Source: Rhodopseudomonas pentothenatexigens
Lineage (GTDB): Bacteria > Pseudomonadota > Alphaproteobacteria > Rhizobiales > Xanthobacteraceae
Direction: 5' to 3'
Assembly: GCF_900218015.1 (NCBI RefSeq)
Contig: NZ_UFQQ01000019.1
Span: 26,727 to 90,726, forward strand
Length of the DNA stretch: 64,000 nucleotides
Each line of letters begins with the position of its first letter. Position 1 is the first letter of the stretch. The translations under genes and the position numbers were made by a program. This document shows, piece after piece, positions 33,635-43,415 of the stretch. The notes below the pieces were generated by a model, which made no database searches, was not told where the DNA came from, and saw nothing but the letters and a program-made list of their open reading frames with translations.

Positions 33635-34913
33635 GGCGATCGCCGCTCTCGTCGCCGCTGCGGTGGTGATGGTGGGCCTGAGCGCCGTCGGCACGATGGT
33701 CGGTTCGCTCGGCTACGTCGTCGAGATGATCGCGATGGGTATCGGCCTCGCTTTGTTGAGCTATGCGGTGTGGCTCCTGCGCCGGGCCTCCGCAGCGATG
33801 AAGGAGATCGCCGCGGTCTGCGTCGATGCCGCGCACGGCAATCTGGAATCGCGTGTCCAGGGCCGCCGCGACGGCGGCGAAATCGGCCGGGCGCAGGCCG
33901 AGGTCAACAACATGCTGGACATCGTCGATGCCTTCGTTCGCGAGGCCTCGGCGTCGATGGACTACGTCAGCCACGGCAAGACCTTCCGCAAGGTGCTGAC
34001 GCGCGGCCTGCCGGGCTCGTTCAAGAACGCCTCGATCGTGATCAACAGCGCTTCGGACGCGATGGACCGCAAGGTGCGTGAGCTGGCGAGGGAAGCGCAG
34101 TGCTTCGCGGCCGGCATGGACGATGTCGCCGGACTGCTGACCACGGCGTCGACCGGGCTGAAAGGTGATGCCGGGGCGATGGCCGAGGCGGCGGAGGAAA
34201 CCAGCCGTCAATCGATCAGCGTCGCCTCCGGCGCCGAGGAGGCGTCCGCCAACGTCCAGACCGTCGCCAGCGCGGCGGAGGAACTGACCGCATCGATCGC
34301 CGAGATCTCCCGGCAGATCCAGCACTCCACCAGCAGCACGCACCAGGCTGTGGAGGAGGCGGCACAGACCACCGAAAAGATCAGGCATCTGGCCGACGCG
34401 GCGCAGCGGATCGGCGACGTCGTCAAGCTGATCAATGCGGTCGCGGCGCAGACCAATCTGCTGGCGCTCAACGCCACGATCGAGGCGGCGCGTGCCGGCG
34501 AGTCCGGCCGCGGCTTCGCGGTGGTGGCGGCGGAAGTGAAGGCGCTCGCCAGCCAGACCGCCAAGGCCACCGAGGAGATCACCGCGCGGATCGGCGAGAT
34601 GCAGTCGATCACCGAGGAGTCGGTCGGTGCGGTCGAAGCGATCAGCCGGCGGATCAGCGAGATCAACGAGGTCTCCACGACCATCGCCTCCGCCGTGGAG
34701 CAGCAGGGCGCTGCGACCCGCGAGATCGCCAGCAACGTTCAGCAGGCCTCGTCCGGTACCTCGCTGGTGACGTCGAACGTGGTCGGGATCAGCCACGCCG
34801 CCGAAGACACCGGCAAGATCGCCGCCCGTGTCAACGGCGTCTCTGGCGAAATCGCCGGCCAGGTCGACCGGCTGCGCAGCGAAGTTCAGCGCTTCATCGC
34901 GCAGGTTGCCTGA
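33612..34913 (+). CDS. Methyl-accepting chemotaxis protein, partner of the PAS protein
   Basis: A 433-residue receptor without a periplasmic sensor. Two hydrophobic segments at the N-terminus (about 7-28 and 36-56) form a hairpin, then a HAMP-like region, a proximal helix resembling the second signalling part of Aer, and the MCP signalling domain. The hairpin-tip hallmark is [20 protein letters not shown] with [15 protein letters not shown]. No CheR-binding pentapeptide is present at the C-terminus. It overlaps the PAS gene by 23 bases, consistent with one operon making a two-piece receptor. Confidence 0.88.
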   Translation: MSSSSLSKAIAALVAAAVVMVGLSAVGTMVGSLGYVVEMIAMGIGLALLSYAVWLLRRASAAMKEIAAVCVDAAHGNLESRVQGRRDGGEIGRAQAEVNNMLDIVDAFVREASASMDYVSHGKTFRKVLTRGLPGSFKNASIVINSASDAMDRKVRELAREAQCFAAGMDDVAGLLTTASTGLKGDAGAMAEAAEETSRQSISVASGAEEASANVQTVASAAEELTASIAEISRQIQHSTSSTHQAVEEAAQTTEKIRHLADAAQRIGDVVKLINAVAAQTNLLALNATIEAARAGESGRGFAVVAAEVKALASQTAKATEEITARIGEMQSITEESVGAVEAISRRISEINEVSTTIASAVEQQGAATREIASNVQQASSGTSLVTSNVVGISHAAEDTGKIAARVNGVSGEIAGQVDRLRSEVQRFIAQVA

Positions 34914-34964
34914 ACTGGTCGCGGCGGTTCGGTCCGGCGCGGCACAGATCGTGCGCGCCGGTGC

Positions 34965-34990
34965 GGAACGACACCGCGCCGGCATCCGTT
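34965..34990 (+). promoter_or_regulatory. EcfG-type general stress promoter
   Basis: GGAAC, 17 bases, CGTT. It sits 28 bases before the ATG of the small secreted protein at 35018, so transcription would start close to the ribosome-binding site. Confidence 0.55.
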
Positions 34991-35017
34991 CTTCCCGGGT
35001 CAGTCAGGGAGAACGTC

Positions 35018-35395
35018 ATGAAACCGAAAACGTGTCTGATCGTCGCTGCGGCTCTGTTCACGGCCACCGGCGCCTCGGCGCAGACGGGCGCCGGAGGCAG
35101 CGCAACGGGCGGTGCCGCCGGCGGAGTAACGTCGCCGGGTGGGATCAGTGCGCCGAGTTCAATTCCACAGAACTCCGGCAGTGCGGGGATCAGTTCGGCG
35201 CCGGGCGGCTCCAATACGACGGCGACCGGAATCGGCGCCGGCACCACCGGCACCGGCACAGGTTCCAGCTTGAACACGCCGAGCAATCAGCCGGGCGTGC
35301 CCAACACCTCCACGCCCGGCAGCATCGGAACCGATGCATCGCCGAGCGGCCTGCCAGGCGACAGCCCGACCTCGCCCGGCTTTCCGCAGCGATGA
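35018..35395 (+). CDS. Small secreted Gly/Ser/Thr-rich protein
   Basis: A 125-residue protein: a signal peptide ending near residue 24 (GASAQ) and a low-complexity mature part dominated by Gly, Ser, Thr, Pro and Asn with repeated TGTG- and SPG-like units. No Cys, no recognised domain. Start from AGGGAGAACGTC before the ATG. Its promoter looks EcfG-dependent. Likely an envelope or extracellular stress-induced protein; function unknown. Confidence 0.75.
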   Translation: MKPKTCLIVAAALFTATGASAQTGAGGSATGGAAGGVTSPGGISAPSSIPQNSGSAGISSAPGGSNTTATGIGAGTTGTGTGSSLNTPSNQPGVPNTSTPGSIGTDASPSGLPGDSPTSPGFPQR

Positions 35396-35458
35396 TCACT
35401 CTGCGGTCAGTCGCCGCCGCGCCTGACTGCGGTGCTCGATGGATTGCTACGTGAGCGG

Positions 35459-35483
35459 GGAACGTGCTCACGCGGAGTTAGTT
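35459..35483 (+). promoter_or_regulatory. Weak EcfG-like promoter
   Basis: GGAAC, 16 bases, AGTT: one mismatch in the -10 element of the EcfG consensus. Located 34 bases before the ATG at 35517, the same layout as the neighbouring gene. Confidence 0.35.
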
Positions 35484-35516
35484 GAGACCGTACTCAGTCC
35501 GCTCAAGGAGCTCACA

Positions 35517-35795
35517 ATGCAAAGCAAGCTTGGTATGTCCGCCGTCGTCGCAGCAGCGTTGCTGGCGTCGACTGCGATCGCGTCGGCGCAGAACAGCAGC
35601 GGGACGACGACGTTGAATTCTCTCAGCAAGGCCGGCGGTGAATCGGCTTCGCAGGGATCGACGCCGGGCGGCGCAGCGAACGTCGGCTCGGTCAATGCGG
35701 TGCCGCGGTCGAGCGGCAGCAGTGACGCCGCCGCGGGCGCCACCACCGGGTCCGGCGCTGCGCGCTCCCAGACCCCGCCGCCTTCCGGCCGGTAA
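35517..35795 (+). CDS. Small secreted Gly/Ser-rich protein
   Basis: A 92-residue protein with a signal peptide (to about residue 24, ending IASAQ) and a low-complexity Ser/Gly/Ala mature part ending in a Pro run. AAGGAG eight bases before the ATG. It resembles its upstream neighbour in design, composition and promoter layout but not in detailed sequence. Function unknown. Confidence 0.7.
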   Translation: MQSKLGMSAVVAAALLASTAIASAQNSSGTTTLNSLSKAGGESASQGSTPGGAANVGSVNAVPRSSGSSDAAAGATTGSGAARSQTPPPSGR

Positions 35796-35822
35796 ACCGT
35801 TAGCTGCTCCATGCTAAGCGAG

Positions 35823-35848
35823 GAGAGCGGCGCTGGATCGCCGCTCTC
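35823..35848 (+). terminator. Hairpin after the small secreted protein genes
   Basis: GAGAGCGGCG pairs with CGCCGCTCTC around CTGGAT; only a short T stretch follows. Confidence 0.5.
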
Positions 35849-35952
35849 TTCGCATCGGTTCCGATATCCCCGGGACCTCGTTCTTCTCCGCAGAGCAAAG
35901 CTCAGCGACGAAAGTCCCATCCGGTCGGGGTCCGAAGTTCCTTGACTTTATG

Positions 35953-36022
35953 GCGCGATCGACTATCCCCAGCGGCGGGAAACCTCTCCCCACCGAGAGG
36001 CAGCTATCTGGAAGGATAGACG
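35953..36022 (+). ncRNA. serC leader RNA motif
   Basis: Two consecutive hairpins end exactly at the serC start: CCTCT-(ccccacc)-GAGAGG at 35983-36000 and CTATCT-(gga)-AGGATAG at 36004-36020. The second contains the Shine-Dalgarno sequence, so folding would hide it. Preceding unpaired sequence CGACTATCCCCAGCGGCGGG is of the conserved kind. The serC motif was described upstream of serC-serA operons in Rhizobiales; this matches my memory of its layout. The ligand or regulator, if any, is unknown. Confidence 0.65.
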
Positions 36023-37195
36023 ATGACTGTAGCGAAGCCCGCTTCGCGGCCCAACGCGCCGCAATTCTCCTCCGGCCCCTGCGCCAAGCGCCCCGGCTGG
36101 TCCCCCGAAAATCTCAAGGACGCCCCGCTCGGCCGCTCGCATCGCGCGAAGGTCGGCAAAGCCAAGCTCAAGCTCGCGATCGATCTAACCCGCGAAGTGC
36201 TCGAGGTCCCGGCCGACTACAAGATCGGCATCGTTCCGGCGTCCGACACCGGCGCCGTCGAAATGGCGCTGTGGTCGCTGCTCGGGCCGCGCCCGGTCAC
36301 GACGCTGGCGTGGGAATCGTTCGGCGACGGCTGGGTCGGCGACGTCACCAAGGAGCTCAAGCTCCCCGACGTCACCAAGCTCAAGGCTGGTTACGGCGAA
36401 ATTCCCGACCTCTCCAAGGTCGATTGCAACACCGACGTCGTGTTCACCTGGAACGGCACCACCTCGGGCGTTCGCGTTCCGAACGCCGACTGGATCGCGG
36501 CCGATCGTGAAGGCCTGACCATCTGCGACGCCACCTCGGCTGCGTTCGCGCAGGCGCTCGACTGGGCCAAGCTCGATGTCGTCACCTTCTCCTGGCAGAA
36601 GGCGCTCGGCGGCGAAGCCGCGCACGGCATGCTGATCCTCAGTCCGCGCGCTGTCGCCCGTCTCGAGAGCTACACGCCGGCGTGGCCGATGCCGAAGATC
36701 TTCCGCCTCACCAAGGGCGGCAAGCTGATCGAGGGCATCTTCCAGGGCGAGACCATCAACACCCCGTCGATGCTGTGCGTCGAGGATTACATCGACGCGC
36801 TGAATTGGGCGAAGTCGGTCGGCGGCCTCGAGGGCCTGATCGCCCGCGCCGACGCCAACACCAAGGTGCTGACCGACTGGCAGGCGAAGACCCCGTGGGT
36901 CGACTTCCTCGCCAAGGATCCGGCGATCCGTTCCAACACCTCGGTCTGCCTCAAGGTGGTGGATCCGGCGATTACCGCGCTGTCTCCGGAAGCCCAGGCC
37001 GACTTCGCCAAGAAGCTGGTCGCGGCGGTCGAGAAGGAAGGCGCGGGTTACGATCTCGGCGCTTATCGCGACGCCCCTCCCGGCCTGCGGATCTGGTGCG
37101 GTGCCACGGTGGAAGCCGCCGACGTGCAGGCCCTGACGCAGTGGCTGGACTGGGCGTTCGAGACCACCAAGGCCTCGCTGACTCAGGCGGCTTGA
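36023..37195 (+). CDS. serC: Phosphoserine aminotransferase
   Basis: A 390-residue PLP enzyme of the alphaproteobacterial SerC branch. The N-terminus has [13 protein letters not shown]; the PLP lysine is Lys193 in [15 protein letters not shown], and [12 protein letters not shown] and DATSAAFAQ are active-site blocks. It makes 3-phosphoserine from 3-phosphohydroxypyruvate and glutamate, and may also serve vitamin B6 synthesis. The ATG lies directly after the leader hairpin. serA follows 225 bases downstream, with palindromic repeats between them. Confidence 0.95.
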   Translation: MTVAKPASRPNAPQFSSGPCAKRPGWSPENLKDAPLGRSHRAKVGKAKLKLAIDLTREVLEVPADYKIGIVPASDTGAVEMALWSLLGPRPVTTLAWESFGDGWVGDVTKELKLPDVTKLKAGYGEIPDLSKVDCNTDVVFTWNGTTSGVRVPNADWIAADREGLTICDATSAAFAQALDWAKLDVVTFSWQKALGGEAAHGMLILSPRAVARLESYTPAWPMPKIFRLTKGGKLIEGIFQGETINTPSMLCVEDYIDALNWAKSVGGLEGLIARADANTKVLTDWQAKTPWVDFLAKDPAIRSNTSVCLKVVDPAITALSPEAQADFAKKLVAAVEKEGAGYDLGAYRDAPPGLRIWCGATVEAADVQALTQWLDWAFETTKASLTQAA

Positions 37196-37204
37196 CCTTC
37201 CTAA

Positions 37205-37363
37205 CCTCTCCCCGCTTTGCGGGGAGAGGTCGGATCGCTCTTGCGATCCGGGTGAGGGGCCAGGCACTGCGCTAGTCACACTGCGCTCAACTCACCGTCT
37301 GCATTTGCGGGGCCGCCGTTGCCCCTCACCCCCACCCTCTCCCCGCAAGAGCGGGGCGAGGGA
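37205..37363. repeat. Palindromic GC-rich repeat pair between serC and serA, family D
   Basis: CTCTCCCCGC/GCGGGGAGAG plus CGGATCGC/GCGATCCG hairpins at 37205-37260, and a second unit with CTCTCCCCGCAAGAGCGGGG at 37321-37363, both bounded by 'cccctcaccc'-like blocks. The same family interrupts uvrB at 1139 and 3672. Inside an operon such hairpins could affect mRNA stability. Confidence 0.75.
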
Positions 37364-37420
37364 GCGCACCGCATTCGTTGCTCAGCTTCTGCTTCAACAA
37401 TTCACGCAGGATCACATCCC

Positions 37421-39010
37421 ATGACCGCTCCCAAAGTCCTGATTTCCGACGCGCTGTCGGAAGCCGCCGTGCAGATCTTCAAGGATCGCGGCATCGACGT
37501 CGATTTCCAGCCGAACCTCGGCAAAGACAAAGACAAGCTCGCCGAGATCATCGGCAATTACGACGGCCTCGCGATCCGCTCCGCCACCAAGGCGACCGCG
37601 AAGATCCTGGAGAAGGCCAATCGGCTCAAGGTGATCGGCCGCGCCGGCATCGGCGTCGACAACGTCGAGATTCCCGCGGCGACCGCCAAGGGCATCATCG
37701 TGATGAACACGCCGTTCGGCAATTCCATCACCACCGCCGAGCACGCCATCACCATGATGCTGTCGCTGGCGCGTGAGATCCCCGCCGCCGACGCCTCGAC
37801 CCAGGCCGGCAAGTGGGAGAAGAACCGCTTCATGGGCGTCGAGATCACCGCCAAGACCCTCGGCGTGATCGGCTGCGGCAACATCGGCTCGATCGTCGCC
37901 GACCGCGCGCTCGGCCTGAAGATGAAGGTGATCGCGTTCGATCCGTTCCTGTCGCCGGAGCGCGCCAAGGATCTCGGCGTCGAGAAGGTCGAGCTCGAAG
38001 ACATCTTCAAGCGCGCCGACTTCATCACCCTGCACACCCCGCTCACCGACAAGACCAAGAACATCATCGACGCGGCGGCGATCGCCAAGATGAAGAAGGG
38101 CGTCCGCATCATCAACTGCGCCCGCGGCGGTCTGGTCGACGAGAACGCGCTCGCCGAAGCGCTGAAGTCCGGCCACGTCGCCGGTGCGGCGTTCGACGTG
38201 TTCTCCGAAGAGCCGGCCACCAAGAACGTGCTGTTCGGCCTGCCGAACGTGATCTGCACCCCGCATCTCGGCGCCTCGACCACCGAAGCGCAGGAGAACG
38301 TCGCGCTGCAGGTCGCCGAGCAGATGAGCGACTACCTGCTGACCGGCGCGATCACCAACGCGATCAACTTCCCGTCGATCACCGCGGAAGAAGCCCCGAA
38401 GCTGAAGCCGTTCATCGAGCTCGCCGAAAAGCTCGGCTCGTTCGCCGGCCAGCTCACCGAGACCGGCATCACCAAGGTCACCATCACCTATGAGGGTGAG
38501 GTCGCCGAGATGAAGATCAAGGCGCTGACCTCGGCGGTGCTGTCGGGACTGCTGCGTCCGATGCTGGGCGACATCAACGTCGTCTCGGCGCCGGTGATCG
38601 CCAAGGAGCGCGGCATGGTGGTGGACGAGGTCGTCCGCGCCGCCGAGAGCGACTACGAAAGCCTGATCACCCTGACCGTCGCCACCGAGCGCCAGGAGCG
38701 GTCGGTGTCCGGCACGGTCTATGCCGACGGCAAGCCGCGGCTGGTCGACATCAAGGGCATCCGCGTCGACGCCGAGTTCGGCGCCTCGATGATCTACGTC
38801 ACCAACGAGGACAAGCCGGGCTTCATCGGCAAGTTCGCCAGCCTGCTCGGCGACGCCAAGGTCAACATCGCGACCTTCAACCTCGGCCGTCACAGCCAGG
38901 GCGGTGACGCCATCGCGCTGGTCGAGATCGACGGTCCGGCGCCGGCGGAGGTGCTGGAGAAGGTCCAGGCGCTGCCGCAGGTCAAGCAGGTCAAGGCGCT
39001 GGCGTTCTGA
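37421..39010 (+). CDS. serA: D-3-phosphoglycerate dehydrogenase
   Basis: A 529-residue long-form SerA that oxidises 3-phosphoglycerate with NAD+, the first step of serine synthesis. Substrate domain motifs (IGRAGIGVDNVEI) are near residue 70-80, the NAD-binding GCGNIGSIVADRALG near 150, NCARGGLVDE and the catalytic His in CTPHLGASTTEAQ near 280. An allosteric-substrate-binding domain follows and a C-terminal ACT domain (about 455-529) begins DKPGFIGKF. The ACT domain is the usual site of serine feedback inhibition. The start MTAPKVLISD is the family start. Confidence 0.96.
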   Translation: MTAPKVLISDALSEAAVQIFKDRGIDVDFQPNLGKDKDKLAEIIGNYDGLAIRSATKATAKILEKANRLKVIGRAGIGVDNVEIPAATAKGIIVMNTPFGNSITTAEHAITMMLSLAREIPAADASTQAGKWEKNRFMGVEITAKTLGVIGCGNIGSIVADRALGLKMKVIAFDPFLSPERAKDLGVEKVELEDIFKRADFITLHTPLTDKTKNIIDAAAIAKMKKGVRIINCARGGLVDENALAEALKSGHVAGAAFDVFSEEPATKNVLFGLPNVICTPHLGASTTEAQENVALQVAEQMSDYLLTGAITNAINFPSITAEEAPKLKPFIELAEKLGSFAGQLTETGITKVTITYEGEVAEMKIKALTSAVLSGLLRPMLGDINVVSAPVIAKERGMVVDEVVRAAESDYESLITLTVATERQERSVSGTVYADGKPRLVDIKGIRVDAEFGASMIYVTNEDKPGFIGKFASLLGDAKVNIATFNLGRHSQGGDAIALVEIDGPAPAEVLEKVQALPQVKQVKALAF

Positions 39011-39076
39011 TTTCATCTCACGGAAAGCGGGCGCGATCACACGATCACGCCCGCCACAGCGGTTAACGACTGATTG

Positions 39077-39105
39077 ATCCCTCCCCTTCGGGGGAGGGAT
39101 TTGTT
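39077..39105 (+). terminator. Probable terminator of the serC-serA operon
   Basis: CCCTCCCC-TTCG-GGGGAGGG is a perfect eight-base stem on a TTCG tetraloop, followed by ATTTGTTT. Confidence 0.75.
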
Positions 39106-39238
39106 TATCGAGCGTCGGTTCGGCCGTGCTTCTTTTTGGGAATTGCGTGCAGCACGGTAACCGTCCGGGAACAATTCCCTCGTAGTTGTACCAAGCGCCC
39201 TATACGCGCGCGCTGTGTTGCATCCGGGGGAGACGTCC

Positions 39239-40924
39239 GTGAAGTTCAGCAATCTTCGTATCACGCCCAAGCTGGGCCTGCTGGTCGCAGGTACCATGAT
39301 CGGTTTGTGTCTGGCCGGCGTCCTCGCGGGCGTGATGATGCAGCGTGAGATGCTCAACGCGCGGATCGAGCAGGCCAAGGCGATCTCCGAGATGGGCCGC
39401 AATCTGGCGATCGGTCTGCAGAAGAAGGTCGACGCCGGCGAAATGACCAAGGAGGCCGCGCAGGCCCAGTTCGCCAGCGTCGCCGCGATCGCGACCTACG
39501 ACAAGGGCCAGGGCTACCTGTTCGCCTACACCAATGACGGCGTCACCATCGCCACGCCGGACAAGAAGATGGTCGGCGTCAACCGGATCAACGTCGCCAC
39601 CAACGATCGCTATCTGGTGCGCGAGCTGCGCGACGGCGTCGTCGCCAACGGCGACGTCACCCTGCGTTACGATTTCCGCCGGCCGGGCAGCGAAGAGAAC
39701 ATCCGCAAGATGTCCTACGCGGTCGCGATCCCGGGCTGGAACATGTTCGTCGGCACCGGGGCCTATCTCGACGACATCGACGCCAAGCTGATGCCGATCT
39801 TCTGGACCCTGGGCGGCGCGATCTTCGCCATCGCCATCGTCGCCGGTCTGTTCGCGTTGCTGATCGCCCGCGGCATCACCCGTCCGCTCGGCCGGCTCGG
39901 CGCGCGCATGGCCTCGCTCGCCGACGGCCAGTTGGAGCAGCCGATCCCCGGCATCGAGCGCGGCGACGAAGTCGGCGAGATGGCGAAGACCGTGCAGGTG
40001 TTCAAGGACAACGCGCTGCGGATCCGCGACCTCGAACGCGCCGAGGAGGCCGCCAAGGAGCGCGCCGCGGCGGAGCGGCGCCAGGCGATGGAACGCCTCG
40101 CCGGGGAATTCGAGCAGAGCGTCAACGGCGTGGTGCATTCGGTGGCCACCGCCACCGCCGGCATGCAGCAGACCGCGCAGTCGATGACCGCCACCGCCAC
40201 CGACGCCAGCGCACGGGCCGCCACGGTGTCGTCGGCGTCCGCCAGTGCCTCCAACAATGTCAGCACGGTGGCCTCCGCCGCCGAAGAGCTGTCCGCCTCG
40301 GTGACGGAGATCTCCCGGCAGGTCGAGCAGTCCCGCGAGATCGCCAGCAAGGCGGTCGACGATGCGGCGCAGACCAATGAGACCGTCAAGCTGCTTTCCA
40401 CCGGCGCCGAGAAGATCGGCGAGGTTGTGCAGCTGATCCACTCGATCGCCTCGCAGACCAATCTCTTGGCGCTCAACGCCACCATCGAGGCGGCGCGCGC
40501 CGGCGAGTCCGGCCGCGGCTTCGCGGTGGTCGCCAGCGAAGTGAAGGCGCTGGCCAGCCAGACCGCCAAGGCGACCGAGGAGATCTCGGCCCAGGTGGCG
40601 GCGATGCAGTCCTCGACCAGCAATGCGGTGCAATCGATCGGCGGCATCACCGCGACGATCGCGCAGATGAGCGAGATCACCATGGCGATTTCCACCGCGG
40701 TGGAGCAGCAGGGCGCCGCGACCCGCGAGATCGCCCGCAACATCCAGTCGGTGGCGGAAGGATCGAACGAGATCAGCACGCATATCGGCGGCGTCACCGA
40801 GGCGGCGAGCGCCACCGGCTCGGCCGCGACCCAGGTGCTGGCCAACGCCCGCGAGCTCGACGCCCAGTCCGGCGAGCTGCGCCGTGCGGTCGAAGACTTC
40901 CTCGGCAAGGTGCGCGCCGCCTGA
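39239..40924 (+). CDS. Methyl-accepting chemotaxis protein with single-Cache sensor, paralogue 1
   Basis: A 561-residue chemoreceptor: transmembrane helix 1 at about 13-33, a periplasmic single Cache domain (about 35-185) with [15 protein letters not shown] and the [10 protein letters not shown] end, transmembrane helix 2 at about 190-212, HAMP ([20 protein letters not shown]), then the signalling domain whose tip reads [20 protein letters not shown]. The GTG start has GGGGGAG upstream. Single-Cache MCPs typically bind small carboxylates. No C-terminal pentapeptide. Its neighbour at 41117 has exactly the same length and the same design. Confidence 0.92.
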   Translation: MKFSNLRITPKLGLLVAGTMIGLCLAGVLAGVMMQREMLNARIEQAKAISEMGRNLAIGLQKKVDAGEMTKEAAQAQFASVAAIATYDKGQGYLFAYTNDGVTIATPDKKMVGVNRINVATNDRYLVRELRDGVVANGDVTLRYDFRRPGSEENIRKMSYAVAIPGWNMFVGTGAYLDDIDAKLMPIFWTLGGAIFAIAIVAGLFALLIARGITRPLGRLGARMASLADGQLEQPIPGIERGDEVGEMAKTVQVFKDNALRIRDLERAEEAAKERAAAERRQAMERLAGEFEQSVNGVVHSVATATAGMQQTAQSMTATATDASARAATVSSASASASNNVSTVASAAEELSASVTEISRQVEQSREIASKAVDDAAQTNETVKLLSTGAEKIGEVVQLIHSIASQTNLLALNATIEAARAGESGRGFAVVASEVKALASQTAKATEEISAQVAAMQSSTSNAVQSIGGITATIAQMSEITMAISTAVEQQGAATREIARNIQSVAEGSNEISTHIGGVTEAASATGSAATQVLANARELDAQSGELRRAVEDFLGKVRAA

Positions 40925-40950
40925 TCGACCTCCCTCCTGAATTCCCGCCG

Positions 40951-40986
40951 CCCCGGGACATCGTGCTGATGTTCCGGGGCTTTTTC
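40951..40986 (+). terminator. Rho-independent terminator of the first Cache receptor
   Basis: CCCCGGGACATC pairs with GATGTTCCGGGG around GTGCT, followed by CTTTTTC. Confidence 0.88.
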
Positions 40987-41116
40987 TATGGTCCCGGCGG
41001 GCCTGCCCGAACCGTGGCCCTCGGGTTCCTACCAGGGAGCCTATAAACCGATTGGACACCCTGCTTCACTAACGCTGCTCACAGCGCCGATCTCCCGACG
41101 CTGATGGAGCCGCCCA

Positions 41117-42802
41117 GTGACGTTCACCAATCTGCGTATCTCGCCCAAGCTGGGCATTCTCGTCGCCGTGGCGATGCTCGGCCTGCTGGCGTCCGGTCTG
41201 TTCGCCGCCTCGATGCTGCAACGGGAAATGCGCAACGAACGGATCGAACAGACCAAGGCACTGGTCGAGAGCGCGTTGAACATGGCGATCGGTCTGCAGA
41301 AGCAGGTCTCGGACGGCAAACTCACCAAGGAGCAGGCGATCGCCGAGTTTCAGCAGCGCGCCCGGAGCATGACCTACGACGGCGCCAACGGCTACTTCTT
41401 CGCCTACAAGATGGACGGCACCGTCGTGGTGATGTCCGATCCGAAAATGATCGGCACCAACCGGCTCGACGTCGAGACCGCGGGCCGCAAGCTCGTGCGC
41501 GAGCTCCGTGACGGCGTCGCCGCAAAGGGCAACGTGACGCTGATCTACGAGTTCATGAAGCCGGGCGGCGACGAGTTGCTGCGCAAAGTATCCTACGCCG
41601 CCGCGATTCCCGGCTGGGACATGTTCGTGGGCACCGGCGTGTATCTGCAGGACATCAACGCCAAGCTGAAGCCGCTCCTGACCTGGCTCGGCTTGGTCAT
41701 CGTCGCCATCGGCGTGGTGTGTGCCGCGATTGCCTGGCTGATCAGCCGCAGCATCACCCGGCCGCTCGGCGCGCTCGCGACGCGGATGAAGGGCCTCGCC
41801 GACGGCGAGCTCGACGCGGCGATTCCCGGCGTCGACCGCGGCGACGAGATCGGCGCGATGGCTCAGACCGTGCAGGTGTTCAAGGACAACGCCATCCGCA
41901 TCCGCGGCCTGGAGCAGCAGGAACAGGAGGCGCAGCGTCGCACCGCGGCCGAGCGCCAGAACCTGATCCAGAGCATCGCCGACGATTTCGAGCGCAGCGT
42001 CAAAGGCGTGGTGAGCAGCGTCGCCGACGCCACCAGGCAGATGCAGGCCACCGCGCAGTCGATGACCTCGACCGCGGCGGATGCCTCGACCCGCGCGGCG
42101 GCAGTCGGGGCCGCCTCGGACTCCGCATCCGATATGGTCGGAACCGTGGCGTCCGCTTCCGAGCAGCTGTCCAGCTCGGTGCAGGAGATTTCCCGGCAGG
42201 TCGAACAGTCGCGTTCGGTCGCCGGCAAGGCGGTCAGCGACGCCGAGCAGACCAACGAGACGGTGATGCAGCTTTCCGTCAGCGCCGAGAAGATCGGCGA
42301 GGTGGTGCAGCTTATCCATTCGATCGCGTCGCAGACCAATCTGCTGGCGCTCAACGCCACCATCGAAGCGGCGCGCGCCGGCGAGTCGGGCCGCGGCTTC
42401 GCGGTGGTGGCGAACGAAGTGAAGGCGTTGGCGAGCCAGACCGCCAAGGCCACCGAGGAGATCTCCGCACAGGTCGCTGCGATGCAATCCTCGACCTCGA
42501 GCGCGGTGGATTCGATCGGCGGCATCACCGCGACGATCGGCGACATCAACAAGATCACGGTGGCGATCGCCACCGCGGTCGAGCAGCAGGGCGCGGCGAC
42601 GCGCGAAATCGCCCGCAACATCCAGTCGGTGGCGACCGGCTCCAGCGAGATCAGCGATCACATCGGCGGAGTGAGTTCCGCCGCTTCGGCGACCGGCGAT
42701 GCGGCCTCGCAGGTGCTGTCGCACGCGCGGGCGCTGGACGGCCAGTCCGGCGCGCTGCAGACGGCGGTCGACGACTTCCTGCGCAAGATCCGCGCCGCCT
42801 GA
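41117..42802 (+). CDS. Methyl-accepting chemotaxis protein with single-Cache sensor, paralogue 2
   Basis: A 561-residue receptor starting with GTG, colinear throughout with the upstream paralogue: TM1 at about 13-33, single Cache with [15 protein letters not shown] and [13 protein letters not shown]2 near 190-212, HAMP ([20 protein letters not shown]) and the signalling domain with the [20 protein letters not shown] tip. The signalling halves are nearly the same in both proteins while the Cache domains differ much more, as expected if the duplicated copy gained a new ligand. Separate transcript from paralogue 1 because of the terminator between them. Confidence 0.92.
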   Translation: MTFTNLRISPKLGILVAVAMLGLLASGLFAASMLQREMRNERIEQTKALVESALNMAIGLQKQVSDGKLTKEQAIAEFQQRARSMTYDGANGYFFAYKMDGTVVVMSDPKMIGTNRLDVETAGRKLVRELRDGVAAKGNVTLIYEFMKPGGDELLRKVSYAAAIPGWDMFVGTGVYLQDINAKLKPLLTWLGLVIVAIGVVCAAIAWLISRSITRPLGALATRMKGLADGELDAAIPGVDRGDEIGAMAQTVQVFKDNAIRIRGLEQQEQEAQRRTAAERQNLIQSIADDFERSVKGVVSSVADATRQMQATAQSMTSTAADASTRAAAVGAASDSASDMVGTVASASEQLSSSVQEISRQVEQSRSVAGKAVSDAEQTNETVMQLSVSAEKIGEVVQLIHSIASQTNLLALNATIEAARAGESGRGFAVVANEVKALASQTAKATEEISAQVAAMQSSTSSAVDSIGGITATIGDINKITVAIATAVEQQGAATREIARNIQSVATGSSEISDHIGGVSSAASATGDAASQVLSHARALDGQSGALQTAVDDFLRKIRAA

Positions 42803-42879
42803 TCGCGCGGGCTTGAACCTTTTCGCCCCGGCGGTGACAATTATCTGCTGGGGGATGCGTGAAGGACGAGAGACAACGC

Positions 42880-43218
42880 ATGCCCATGATGCTGCAAGGC
42901 ACCGTCGCTTTCGAACCCGAATTCGTCGGCAATCTGGCGTGGCTGACCCGCGCGCTGATCGCCCGCGATATCGATCCGGACGGCGTGACGATCGCCAAGG
43001 ATCTGGCCGGCGCAGGCGCGATGCCACGGACCAGTGGGGTGCGCTACGTCTACACGGTGTCGACCGGAGATGGTGATTTCGTCGTGATCGAGACCTGCGA
43101 CGCGCGGTTTCTCGAACAGTTTCTCAACCGCCTCGAAACCGAAGACGACGCGCCGACGGCGCTGCCGCCCAAGGGCATGTTCGCCCGTCTGACGCGCTGG
43201 ATGTCGCCGCCGGCGTAA
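42880..43218 (+). CDS. Hypothetical 112-residue protein
   Basis: A soluble protein with no signal peptide. It begins MPMMLQGTVAFEPEF, contains LARDIDPDGV-like and YVYTVSTGDGDFVVIETCD strands and a helical FLEQFLNRLE, and ends in a basic ARLTRWM segment. I do not recognise a family. It lies 77 bases after the second Cache receptor in the same direction and may be co-transcribed with it. The ATG was chosen over an in-frame GTG 21 bases upstream; both have mediocre ribosome-binding sites. Confidence 0.65.
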   Translation: MPMMLQGTVAFEPEFVGNLAWLTRALIARDIDPDGVTIAKDLAGAGAMPRTSGVRYVYTVSTGDGDFVVIETCDARFLEQFLNRLETEDDAPTALPPKGMFARLTRWMSPPA

Positions 43219-43269
43219 GGCCACCGGGCGCGAGCTTCCTATGCCGAAGCGGCGCCTCCCGTCGCAAAC

Positions 43270-43389
43270 GTCATTCCGGGGCGCGCCGACAGGCGCGAAC
43301 CCGGAATGTCGAGATGTTGAAGTAACGCCGCAGAACCGCACCGCGAGGTTCCGGGTTCACGCGCTGATGCGCGTGCCCCCCGGAACGAC
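43270..43389. repeat. Palindromic intergenic repeat, family A, copy 4
   Basis: Starts GTCATTCCGGGGCGC; the right end is degenerate (CCCCCGGAACGAC). It lies between two convergent genes. Confidence 0.8.
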
Positions 43390-43415
43390 ACAGTGCCTTC
43401 CTCCGCCTGCAGTGC

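Noticed and set aside
37205..37363. Hairpins between serC and serA as a riboswitch
   Set aside because: The sequence matches the genomic family D repeat, also found inside uvrB; nothing there resembles a ligand-binding RNA.
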